From the NCBI GenBank assembly GCA_934650095.1, contig CAKUFT010000007.1, forward strand, positions 1 to 58,843: a stretch of 58,843 bases of DNA, written 5' to 3'. Source of the stretch: an uncultured Collinsella sp. GTDB taxonomy: Bacteria; Actinomycetota; Coriobacteriia; Coriobacteriales; Coriobacteriaceae. The translations under genes and the position numbers were made by a program. Position 1 is the stretch's first letter. Every line of letters begins with the position of its first letter. The notes beneath the pieces are model-generated. The model was not told where the DNA came from and made no database searches. It saw nothing but the letters and a program-made list of their open reading frames with translations. This document shows positions 1-6,922 of this stretch, one piece after another.

Positions 1-3
1 ACC

Positions 4-1179
4 ATGTATGCTCGCGGCGCGGAGAGTTCCATCATCCGCGAGATCTTTAGCTATGGCCTTGAGCGCAAGGCGCAGATTGGCGCGGAAAACGTGTTCGATT
101 TCTCGCTGGGCAACCCGAGCGTTCCGGCGCCTGCGGCCGTTGCGGAGTCCATTAAGAAGGCACTTGAGCTGCCGAGCGAGCAGCTGCACGGATACACGCC
201 TGCACCGGGCCTGCCGCAGTGTCGCGCGGCTGTGGCCGACTCGCTCAACCGTCGCTTCGGCACGAGCTATGAGGGCAAGGATGTCTTTATGACCGTGGGT
301 GCGGCGGCTTCGCTCACCTGCACGCTCAACGCCATCACCAATCCGGGCGATGAGGTCATCGTTATCGCGCCGTATTTTCCGGAGTATCGCGTGTGGATCG
401 AGAAGGCCGGTTGCACGTGCGTCGAGGCGCTTGCCAACGAGGATACATTCCAGCTGAGCGTGGGCAACGTTCTTAAGGCTATTACCGACAAGACGGCGGC
501 GGTCATTATCGACTCGCCCAACAACCCGACCGGCGCCGTGTATACGCGCGATACCTTGACGCGTCTGGCTAATGTCTTGCGAGAGGTCAACGCCAAGCGC
601 GATCCCGAGAACCCGATCATGCTGATCTCGGATGAACCGTACCGCGAGATCGTCTATGGTGCCGAGGTGCCTTGGGTACCCTCGATCTACGAGCACACTA
701 TCGTGTGTTACTCGTATTCCAAGTCGCTTTCGCTTCCGGGTGAGCGTGTGGGCTGGATTTTGGTCCCCAATACGAATCCGCAGGCCGCCCGCTTGATGCC
801 CGCCGTTGCCGGCGCCGCCCGTACGCTGGGCTTTGTGTGCGCACCGGCACTCTTCCAGCGCGTGATTATCGACTGTATCGACGAGCCGAGCGATGTTGAG
901 GCCTATGCACGCAACCGCACGGCGCTAACCGGTGCGTTGGCGGAGTATGGCTACACGTATGTTGAGCCGGATGGTGCGTTCTACCTATGGGTGAAGGCGC
1001 TGGAGCCCGATGCGAGCGCCTTCTGCGAGCGCGCGAAGAAGTACGAGCTGCTCGCGGTGCCCTCGGATAGCTTTGGCATGCCGGGCTGGTTCCGCTTGGG
1101 CTATTGCGTGAGCTACGAGACCATTGTCAACTCGCTGCCCGCCTGGAAGCAACTGGCAGACGAGTATCGTCCAAAGTAA
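4..1179 (+). CDS. PLP-dependent class I/II aminotransferase
   Basis: The 391-residue protein is a fold-type I aminotransferase that should move an amino group between an amino acid and a 2-oxo acid using pyridoxal phosphate in the cytoplasm. Visible landmarks are the substrate-loop motif SLGNPS (34-39), NNPTG (173-177), SDEPY (209-213) and the PLP-binding lysine in SYSKSLSLPGER (K240). The length is normal for the family. The substrate cannot be told from sequence; aspartate or aromatic aminotransferases are closest in style. The reading frame is open to the left edge of the window, and close relatives often have a few more N-terminal residues, so the true start may lie upstream. A hairpin follows the stop. 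Confidence 0.88.
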   Translation: MYARGAESSIIREIFSYGLERKAQIGAENVFDFSLGNPSVPAPAAVAESIKKALELPSEQLHGYTPAPGLPQCRAAVADSLNRRFGTSYEGKDVFMTVGAAASLTCTLNAITNPGDEVIVIAPYFPEYRVWIEKAGCTCVEALANEDTFQLSVGNVLKAITDKTAAVIIDSPNNPTGAVYTRDTLTRLANVLREVNAKRDPENPIMLISDEPYREIVYGAEVPWVPSIYEHTIVCYSYSKSLSLPGERVGWILVPNTNPQAARLMPAVAGAARTLGFVCAPALFQRVIIDCIDEPSDVEAYARNRTALTGALAEYGYTYVEPDGAFYLWVKALEPDASAFCERAKKYELLAVPSDSFGMPGWFRLGYCVSYETIVNSLPAWKQLADEYRPK

Positions 1180-1207
1180 AGCGCTCTGCTTACAATGTTT
1201 TACGTGA

Positions 1208-1238
1208 AACGGGGTTTGGTGTTAAGCCGGACCCCGTT
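1208..1238 (+). terminator. hairpin after the aminotransferase gene
   Basis: Inverted repeat AACGGGGT / ACCCCGTT with a 15-nt loop, 29 bases after the stop codon. The T-run after it is poor, so its strength as an intrinsic terminator is uncertain. Confidence 0.5.
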
Positions 1239-1338
1239 GTCTATGCCGTTGTGTGATTGGGATGAAGCGGTTTTACGACTGCCGAAGGCTATGCGTACAA
1301 TGAATATACGCGACGGCCATACTGGATAAGGAGACCCG

Positions 1339-2160
1339 ATGCCCTACCTGCTTTCTTGTGATATCCATACCCATACGATGTTCTCTGCGCATGCGTATTC
1401 GACCATTGAGCAGAACATATATTGGGCGGCCGAGCGCGGCCTTCAGGTGCTCGGTTCCGCCGACCATCTGAGCTCGATGGTTACACCTTGCCCCAATGAC
1501 CTGCGTAGTTTCCAGTTCTTTATCAACCAGGATATCTGGCCGCGCATTTGGAGCGGCGTGCTGTTGCTCCGCGGCGCCGAGGCCGATATCGTTTCGTTGG
1601 ACGGCAGCCTGTTTGGCGAAGACATTCCCGTTTCGCTCGATATCGCCGGCGATGCGTACAGTCGCCAGCATTCGCTGTTCGATTTGGTGACGCGTAATTT
1701 GGATTATTTGGTGGCAAGCGTGCATAATCCGCAGTTTGCCGAGGGTGCGACGCTTGCCCAGACGACCGAGATGTACATCAATGCCCTGGAGCACCCCAAG
1801 GTGTTCATGTTGGGCCATGCGGGCCGTTCGGGCGTGCCGTTTGATATCGACGAGGTGCTGCTGGCGGCCAAGGCCAAGCATAAGATCATCGAGATCAATA
1901 ATCACAGTCTTGAGCATGGCACCGATACCGAGCATTGGGACGTATGCCGCAAGATCGCCGAGCGTTGCGCCGAGCTGGGCGTGGGCATTGGCGTTTCGAC
2001 CGATGCGCATATTGGCATGGCGATTGGCAAGCTCGACCATGCCCGCAAGATGCTCGACGAGATTCACTTCCCGCTGGATCTGATTGTGACGCGCGATCGC
2101 GAGACGCTGCTGCGTGAGATGGCGGCGGCTGGTGTGTGCGACCTGCGCAAACGCATGTAA
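1339..2160 (+). CDS. PHP-domain phosphoesterase (YcdX-like)
   Basis: A 273-residue PHP-superfamily hydrolase. The N-terminal DIHTHTMFSAHA carries the first metal-binding motif (HxH). GSADHLSS, VASVHNP, HAGRSG and a C-terminal STDAHIG supply the further His/Asp ligands expected of a trinuclear metal site. The length and motif order fit the YcdX group of phosphatases rather than the PHP domain of DNA polymerase or histidinol phosphatase. The physiological substrate is not known for this group. An AAGGAG ribosome site precedes the ATG. The gene converges on the RNA methyltransferase gene and shares a bidirectional terminator with it. Confidence 0.87.
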   Translation: MPYLLSCDIHTHTMFSAHAYSTIEQNIYWAAERGLQVLGSADHLSSMVTPCPNDLRSFQFFINQDIWPRIWSGVLLLRGAEADIVSLDGSLFGEDIPVSLDIAGDAYSRQHSLFDLVTRNLDYLVASVHNPQFAEGATLAQTTEMYINALEHPKVFMLGHAGRSGVPFDIDEVLLAAKAKHKIIEINNHSLEHGTDTEHWDVCRKIAERCAELGVGIGVSTDAHIGMAIGKLDHARKMLDEIHFPLDLIVTRDRETLLREMAAAGVCDLRKRM

Positions 2161-2186
2161 CGAGAGGCTCAACGCGTAACGAAAAA

Positions 2187-2215
2187 GGGGCGGTCCAGAC
2201 GGACCGCCCCTTTCT
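2187..2215. terminator. bidirectional intrinsic terminator
   Basis: Perfect 10-bp stem GGGGCGGTCC / GGACCGCCCC with a 4-nt loop. It is flanked by AAAAA on the left and TTTCTT on the right, between two convergent genes, so it can serve both strands. Confidence 0.9.
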
Positions 2216-2226
2216 TGTGCCGGTGA

Positions 2227-3675
2227 TTAACGGCGCTCGAGGACCGCGACGGTCTCGGTGTGGTCGGTATGGGGGAACATATCGACCGGCGTAATCTTGA
2301 GCAGGCGGTAGCCGCCGTCGAGGAGTTGGTGCAGATCGCGCTCTTGGGTGACGGGATTGCAGCTGATGTAGGTGATGCGGCGCGGCTTGAGCGCACAAGC
2401 CGCTTCGAGGAACTCGGGTGTAGAGCCAGCGCGCGGCGGGTCGATGGACAGAACGTCGACGCGCTCGTTGTTGTCGGCGGCGTCCAGGATGTAATCGGTC
2501 GCGTCGTCGGCCATAAACCACGCGTTACGGGTTAGGCCGTTGAGCTCGGCGTTGCGGCGCGCATCGGCGATGCCGGCGGGATTGCGCTCCACGCCGAGCA
2601 GCATAATGCCGGCGCCCTTGTCCTGGGCATCTTTTGCGGCGCATAGACCGATTGTGCCGCTGCCGCAGTAAGCGTCCATAAGCACGTCGCCTTGCTGCAG
2701 GTCCATGCCGTCAATCGCGAGCTGATAGAGCAGCTCGGTCTGCTGCGGGTTGGTCTGGTAAAACGCGGTGGGGGAGATATCGAACTCGCAGCCGAGCAGC
2801 TGGTCGCGCATACACTCGGCGCCATGGACGATGCGGGTCTCCTCGCCCAGAATGGCGTTACCGGGACGGCCGTTGATATTTTGGGCAACGGTGACGATAT
2901 GCGGATCGAGTGCGGCGACGGCCTCAAAGAACTCCTGCGCATGCGGAAGATCACGCTGGGCGGTCACGAGCGTAACCATGATCTGATCGGTACGCCAGCC
3001 ACAACGAACGACGGCGTAGCGAAGCAGGCCAAGATGCTTGTCTTCGTTAAAGGCGGGAATATGCATACGCTCGGCCTCGCGCGCAATACCGTTGAGAATC
3101 TGACGAGCGCCCGGCGCCTCAACAGGACACTCGGGCACGGCAACGATCTTGTGCGTGCCACGCTCAAAGAAACCGCAACGAACGACACCCTCCTTGCCGG
3201 GGGCAAAGGGAGTAGCGGCCTTATGACGAAAACCACGCGGCGCAGGGTACTTACCCGGGTCGCCCAAGGTAACACCCATACCGCGAATGGGATCGACGGC
3301 GATGCCCTCGCGCTCACAAAGCTCGGCAAAAAGCTCTTCTATGGCAGCCTGCTTGGCAGCCAACTGCTTTTTATAAGGACGATTAAGCGCCGTACACCCA
3401 CCACAAGCCTTCATGATGGAACAAGGCGACTTGGGATCCACAGCTTTACGAGCAGGCTGAGTCGAATCCTTATGCGAGCGCTCAGTGCGAGCCGCAGGTT
3501 TCTTGCCTCCACCCTGACGAGCGCCAGAACGCTTGTCCTTTGCCTTGCTCTTGTTGGATTTACCCTCCGCATCCTTAGTCGACTTAGATTTCTTAGGAGC
3601 CTTTTTCTCCTCCGACCCCTCAGCCGCCTGGATTAAAGCACGCCGAGCCTTACGCTCAGCACGAGATTCTGCCAT
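2227..3675 (-). CDS. class I SAM-dependent RNA (uracil-C5) methyltransferase, RlmD/TrmA family
   Basis: A 482-residue enzyme that should methylate C5 of a uridine in rRNA or tRNA. Cysteines C85, C91 and C94 (CSIMKACGGC) plus a later CP pair look like the iron-sulfur cluster of the RlmD/RumA branch. The C-terminal half has the SAM motif DAYCGSGTIGL, SIDPPRAG and the catalytic region ITYISCNP. The first 75 or so residues are an unusual Lys/Arg/Ser-rich, probably disordered extension, which may bind RNA; there is no separate TRAM domain visible. Target base (U747, U1939 or tRNA U54) cannot be assigned from sequence alone. Start preceded by a weak GGGG site on the minus strand. Confidence 0.88.
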   Translation of the reverse strand: MAESRAERKARRALIQAAEGSEEKKAPKKSKSTKDAEGKSNKSKAKDKRSGARQGGGKKPAARTERSHKDSTQPARKAVDPKSPCSIMKACGGCTALNRPYKKQLAAKQAAIEELFAELCEREGIAVDPIRGMGVTLGDPGKYPAPRGFRHKAATPFAPGKEGVVRCGFFERGTHKIVAVPECPVEAPGARQILNGIAREAERMHIPAFNEDKHLGLLRYAVVRCGWRTDQIMVTLVTAQRDLPHAQEFFEAVAALDPHIVTVAQNINGRPGNAILGEETRIVHGAECMRDQLLGCEFDISPTAFYQTNPQQTELLYQLAIDGMDLQQGDVLMDAYCGSGTIGLCAAKDAQDKGAGIMLLGVERNPAGIADARRNAELNGLTRNAWFMADDATDYILDAADNNERVDVLSIDPPRAGSTPEFLEAACALKPRRITYISCNPVTQERDLHQLLDGGYRLLKITPVDMFPHTDHTETVAVLERR

Positions 3676-3784
3676 GAATTAACCCCACTAATTTATAAAT
3701 TGAAAGCCACAAGCATTGTACCGTGCCAACCCAGCAGACGATATGCAAGCGGTTTATTGGTGTCAGTGATAAGTACAACGACGA

Positions 3785-3931
3785 TTGCCCGGCACGGGCG
3801 GGGAGCGGCGCGTAATTAAGTTTATCGCGAGTTCCGCACGCAAAGGAAAGCACTTAATGTGCTTTCCGTCTTGCGCAGGACTGTAGAGCAGGAAACTTAA
3901 TCACGCGCCGCTCCCCGCCCGTGCCGGGCAA
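3785..3931. repeat. long hairpin element, 39-bp arms (LH1)
   Basis: Arms at 3785-3823 and 3893-3931 are complementary at 38 of 39 positions. Nested inside is a second hairpin, GGAAAGCAC / GTGCTTTCC (3845-3867). The 26 bases at 3867-3892 recur exactly, in the opposite orientation, at 58758-58783 at the far end of this window. No coding sequence is visible in it. It resembles a non-autonomous miniature element or a structured RNA; which of these is unknown. Confidence 0.9.
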
Positions 3932-3986
3932 CCCCTCCCTTGTGCTCCATCACGCTAAAGTGTATGATTCTGAACGTTACATGACT

Positions 3987-4006
3987 CACTTTACTTAACT
4001 AAAGTG
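3987..4006. promoter_or_regulatory. candidate operator upstream of the amino-acid transporter operon
   Basis: CACTTTACTTAACTAAAGTG is a 20-bp palindrome with a single mismatched pair, ending 17 bases before the start codon of the binding-protein gene. A related palindrome (CTTTACTTAGTTAAAG) lies upstream of ilvE at 28225-28240. Both sit before amino-acid genes, so a shared repressor is plausible but unproven. Confidence 0.45.
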
Positions 4007-4023
4007 CTATCAAGGGGGATACC

Positions 4024-4884
4024 ATGAATACCGATATGTCTCGTCGTCAGTTTGTTGGCCTAGCCGGTTCGCTTGCCACGGTGCTCGGCCTTGGTCTGGT
4101 CGGCTGTGGCGGCGGTGCCGACAAGGGCTCCGCTGCCGGTTCTGCTGCTGCCAAGGATGTGAAGGGCGCTGCGGAGTCCAAGAAGCTCGTCGTGGGCTTT
4201 GACAAGTCCTATCCTCCGTATGGTTTTGTGGGCGACGACGGTGAGTACACCGGCTTTGACCTCGACCTTGCTAAGGCCGTTGCCGACAAGCAGGGCTGGG
4301 ACGTTGAGTATGAGGCCATCGACTGGGATGCCAAGGACACGCTGCTCAACTCGGGTGCCATCAACTGCATCTGGAACGGCTTTACTATGGAGGGCCGCGA
4401 GGACGACTATACGTTCTCCGATCCGTACATGCTCAACGAGCAGGTGCTGGTGGTCAAGAAGGACGCGGGCATCAAGAGCTGGGATGACCTTGCCGGCAAG
4501 ACCGTGATCACCCAGACCGATTCCGCCGCACAGGATGTGCTCGAGGGCGACCAGAAGGATCTGGCCGCGACGTTTGCCACGCTCGATACCATCGGCGAGT
4601 ACAACACGGCGTTTATGCAGCTCGAGAGCGGCGCGGTCGATGCCGTTGCCTGCGACCTCTCGATCGCTCAGTATCAGCTTGCCGCCAAGCCCGATGCCTA
4701 TACGCAGCTTGATGAGCCGCTATCCAGCGAGCACTATGCCGTCGGCTTTAAGAAGGGCGACACCAAGTCTGCTGACGCCGTGACCGAGTCGCTCAAGGCG
4801 CTCTACGAGGACGGCACGGTCAAGGACCTGTGCGACAAGTATGCGGATTACGGTCTTTCCTTCGACAACTGGGTTCTCAAATAG
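4024..4884 (+). CDS. polar amino-acid ABC transporter, substrate-binding lipoprotein
   Basis: A 286-residue periplasmic-binding-protein-fold lipoprotein of the SBP_bac_3 family (HisJ/GlnH/ArtJ type). The N-terminus has a twin-arginine-like SRRQF followed by a hydrophobic stretch and a lipobox LVGC with C28 as the lipidated cysteine. The mature part begins with LVVGFDKSYPPYGF and contains FDLDLAKAVADKQGW, both typical of amino-acid binders. It should capture an amino acid outside the membrane and hand it to the permease encoded next. The ligand is unknown. RBS is AAGGGGG. It is the first gene of an SBP-permease-ATPase operon. Confidence 0.93.
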   Translation: MNTDMSRRQFVGLAGSLATVLGLGLVGCGGGADKGSAAGSAAAKDVKGAAESKKLVVGFDKSYPPYGFVGDDGEYTGFDLDLAKAVADKQGWDVEYEAIDWDAKDTLLNSGAINCIWNGFTMEGREDDYTFSDPYMLNEQVLVVKKDAGIKSWDDLAGKTVITQTDSAAQDVLEGDQKDLAATFATLDTIGEYNTAFMQLESGAVDAVACDLSIAQYQLAAKPDAYTQLDEPLSSEHYAVGFKKGDTKSADAVTESLKALYEDGTVKDLCDKYADYGLSFDNWVLK

Positions 4885-4918
4885 CGGCTTTCCCAGGCAC
4901 CCGATTTTGCCGTTCAAA

Positions 4919-4958
4919 CCGTCGCTTGCGTACATTTAGCACGCGGCGCTCCTCTTTC
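4919..4958 (+). repeat. intergenic repeat, copy 1 (CCGTCGCTTGCGTACA type)
   Basis: This 40-base segment between the binding-protein and permease genes is nearly the same as 5764-5802 between the permease and ATPase genes: first 16 and last 18 bases are identical, only the centre differs. The core can fold as a short GCGTAC-type hairpin. Because it lies inside the operon it may affect mRNA processing or stability of segments. Confidence 0.8.
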
Positions 4959-5034
4959 ACGGCAAACCCGGGCACCTGGAAAACCCGCTTTAGCATTGGG
5001 TTTGCTGTTCCGTTACTGCGAAAGAGAGGGTAGG

Positions 5035-5688
5035 TTGTCTATCCAAGTCATGATGCAGATGCTTGGCCAGGGGTTCCTGGTCAGCCTGCAGCTATTTGTG
5101 CTGACACTGCTGGGGTCGATTCCGCTGGGAATCCCCGTGGCGTTTATGCGCATGAGTAAGATCGCGCCGCTTCGTTGGATCGCGCGTATCTACATTTCGG
5201 TCATGCGCGGCACGCCGCTGATGCTGCAGATGTTTGCTATCTACTTTGCCCCATACTATGTGTTCGGCATTTCGCTCACGCCCGATTCCAAGTGGACGGC
5301 GTGCGTCGTGGCGTTCATCATCAACTATGCCGGTTATTTTGCCGAGATCTATCGCTCGGGCCTGCAATCCATTCCGCGCGGTCAATACGAGGCCGCCGAG
5401 GTACTGGGCTATTCGCGCATGCAGACGTTTCTGTACATCGTGATGCCGCAGGTCGCCAAGCGCATTTTGCCGGCGATGGGCAACGAGATCATCACGCTGG
5501 TCAAGGACACGTCGCTGGCGTTTGCCATCGGTGTGGGCGAGATGTTCTCGACGGCCAAGGCACTGGTCGCATCGCAGGTGAGCATGATGCCGTTTGCGAT
5601 CGCGGCGCTCATCTACTGGGTCTTTAACTTCGTGGTCGAGATGCTGCTGGGCGCTGCCGAAAAGAAGCTGGACTATTACCATGACTAG
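5035..5688 (+). CDS. polar amino-acid ABC transporter permease
   Basis: A 217-residue HisM/GlnP-type inner-membrane permease. It has about five membrane segments and the amino-acid permease signature around RGTPLMLQMF near the N-terminus, plus the EAA loop YEAAEVLGYSRMQTFLYIVMPQ that docks the ATPase. I place the start at TTG 5035 because AGAGAGGG lies just upstream; ATG 5050 is the alternative, and the frame is open further upstream without a ribosome site. It partners the lipoprotein before it and the ATPase after it. Confidence 0.9.
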   Translation: MSIQVMMQMLGQGFLVSLQLFVLTLLGSIPLGIPVAFMRMSKIAPLRWIARIYISVMRGTPLMLQMFAIYFAPYYVFGISLTPDSKWTACVVAFIINYAGYFAEIYRSGLQSIPRGQYEAAEVLGYSRMQTFLYIVMPQVAKRILPAMGNEIITLVKDTSLAFAIGVGEMFSTAKALVASQVSMMPFAIAALIYWVFNFVVEMLLGAAEKKLDYYHD

Positions 5689-5694
5689 GCCGTT

Positions 5695-5802
5695 CCGCCG
5701 TTCTGACGAACGGCGGACTGCTCGACGCTGCGCGCGTGCCTGACGGCCAATCTGCGCCTCAAGCCGTCGCTTGCGTACAGAAGTACGCGGCGCTCCTCTT
5801 TC
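5695..5802 (+). repeat. post-stop palindrome plus intergenic repeat copy 2
   Basis: Bases 5695-5716 form CCGCCGTTC-TGAC-GAACGGCGG (9-bp perfect arms), 7 bases after the permease stop. The following 50 bases resemble 16562-16612 downstream of glmS (GACGCTGCGCG and GCCAATCTG in common), and 5764-5802 repeats the element at 4919-4958. The stretch up to the ATPase gene holds no other feature. Confidence 0.8.
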
Positions 5803-5861
5803 GGAGCACATTGTCTCGTCAGTCACACGCTCGCTGACTCTTCAAATACATGGAGGTTCCC

Positions 5862-6626
5862 GTGTCCGGAACGGTAATGAGAATAACGAACGCGCGTAAG
5901 GCGTTTGGCGGCAATGAGGTGCTCAAGGATATCTCGCTCGAGGTGAAGCGTGGCGAGGTCGTGGCGATTATCGGGCCTTCGGGTGGCGGTAAGTCTACGC
6001 TGCTGCGCTGTGCCACGCTGCTCGAGACGCTCGACGGCGGCTCGCTCTCGTTTGGCGATCTTGCGGTCGCGACGGACGCGGGCTCAGGCGCGGTCTATGC
6101 GAAGGGCGATGTGCCCAAGCAGGCGCGCTCGCGGTTTGGCCTGGTGTTCCAGAACTACAATCTGTTCCCGCACTATACCGTGATGAAAAACATCACCGAC
6201 GCACCGATCCGCGTGCTCAAGCGCCCGCGCGAGCAAGCGGAGGCCCGTGCACACGAGCTGATTGCGCAGATGGGGCTTACGGGCAATGAGAACAAAGTGC
6301 CCTGCGAGCTTTCGGGCGGTCAGCAGCAGCGCGTGAGTATCGCCCGCGCCCTTGCGCTCAATCCGGAAATCTTGTTCTTTGACGAACCGACCTCGGCGCT
6401 CGATCCCGAGCTGACGGCCGAGGTGCTGCGTGTCATCAAGGACCTCGCGGCGCAGAATATGACGATGGTAATCGTGACGCACGCGATGCAGTTTGCCCGC
6501 GACGTTGCCGACCGCGTCGTCTTTATGGACGGAGGCCGCATCGTGGAGGAAGGCCCTGCCGAGCAGGTTATCGACCATCCGCGCGAGCAGCGTACGCGCG
6601 AGTTCTTGAGCCGTATCGAGGGATAG
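5862..6626 (+). CDS. polar amino-acid ABC transporter ATP-binding protein
   Basis: A 254-residue GlnQ/HisP-type ATPase driving the importer. Walker A GPSGGGKST, Q-loop FQNYNLFPH, signature LSGGQQQR, Walker B ILFFDEPTS and H-loop IVTHAM are all intact. I choose GTG 5862 because GGAGG at 5852-5856 is correctly spaced for it; an ATG at 5850 would overlap that ribosome site, and ATG 5877 is also possible. It is separated from the permease gene by 170 bases of repeat DNA, so translation is not coupled, but it is the missing third component of the same transporter. An intrinsic terminator follows. Confidence 0.93.
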   Translation: MSGTVMRITNARKAFGGNEVLKDISLEVKRGEVVAIIGPSGGGKSTLLRCATLLETLDGGSLSFGDLAVATDAGSGAVYAKGDVPKQARSRFGLVFQNYNLFPHYTVMKNITDAPIRVLKRPREQAEARAHELIAQMGLTGNENKVPCELSGGQQQRVSIARALALNPEILFFDEPTSALDPELTAEVLRVIKDLAAQNMTMVIVTHAMQFARDVADRVVFMDGGRIVEEGPAEQVIDHPREQRTREFLSRIEG

Positions 6627-6647
6627 GCTCAAATAATCATTGAGGCG

Positions 6648-6684
6648 AACCGCCGCAGGTCTTTTGGTCTGCGGCGGTTTTTAT
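6648..6684 (+). terminator. intrinsic terminator of the amino-acid transporter operon
   Basis: Stem AACCGCCGCAG / CTGCGGCGGTT (11 bp) followed by TTTTT, 22 bases after the ATPase stop. Confidence 0.9.
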
Positions 6685-6922
6685 TCGCATCGGTGGGACC
6701 CAACAATCGCCTTCCATGCCCGCTTTCTCCTCTCGCCGCCCGTATCCATACGCGTGCCGAAAGGTATGCATGGACAGGCGGCTGCAAGGGTAGGGTGGTG
6801 ACATAGGACATTTGGAGGGTGAGTCGGCTCGGTTGCCGACCATGCTGCTCCCGGGACGGCACCGACCGCGAACTCTCCCCGTTGGCGTCGCGCATAGCGC
6901 GCGACCCTGCAAGGAGGTCATC

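Noticed and set aside
2692..3636. 314-codon plus-strand frame opposite the RNA methyltransferase gene
   Set aside because: Shadow of the methyltransferase gene, whose iron-sulfur and SAM motifs are intact.
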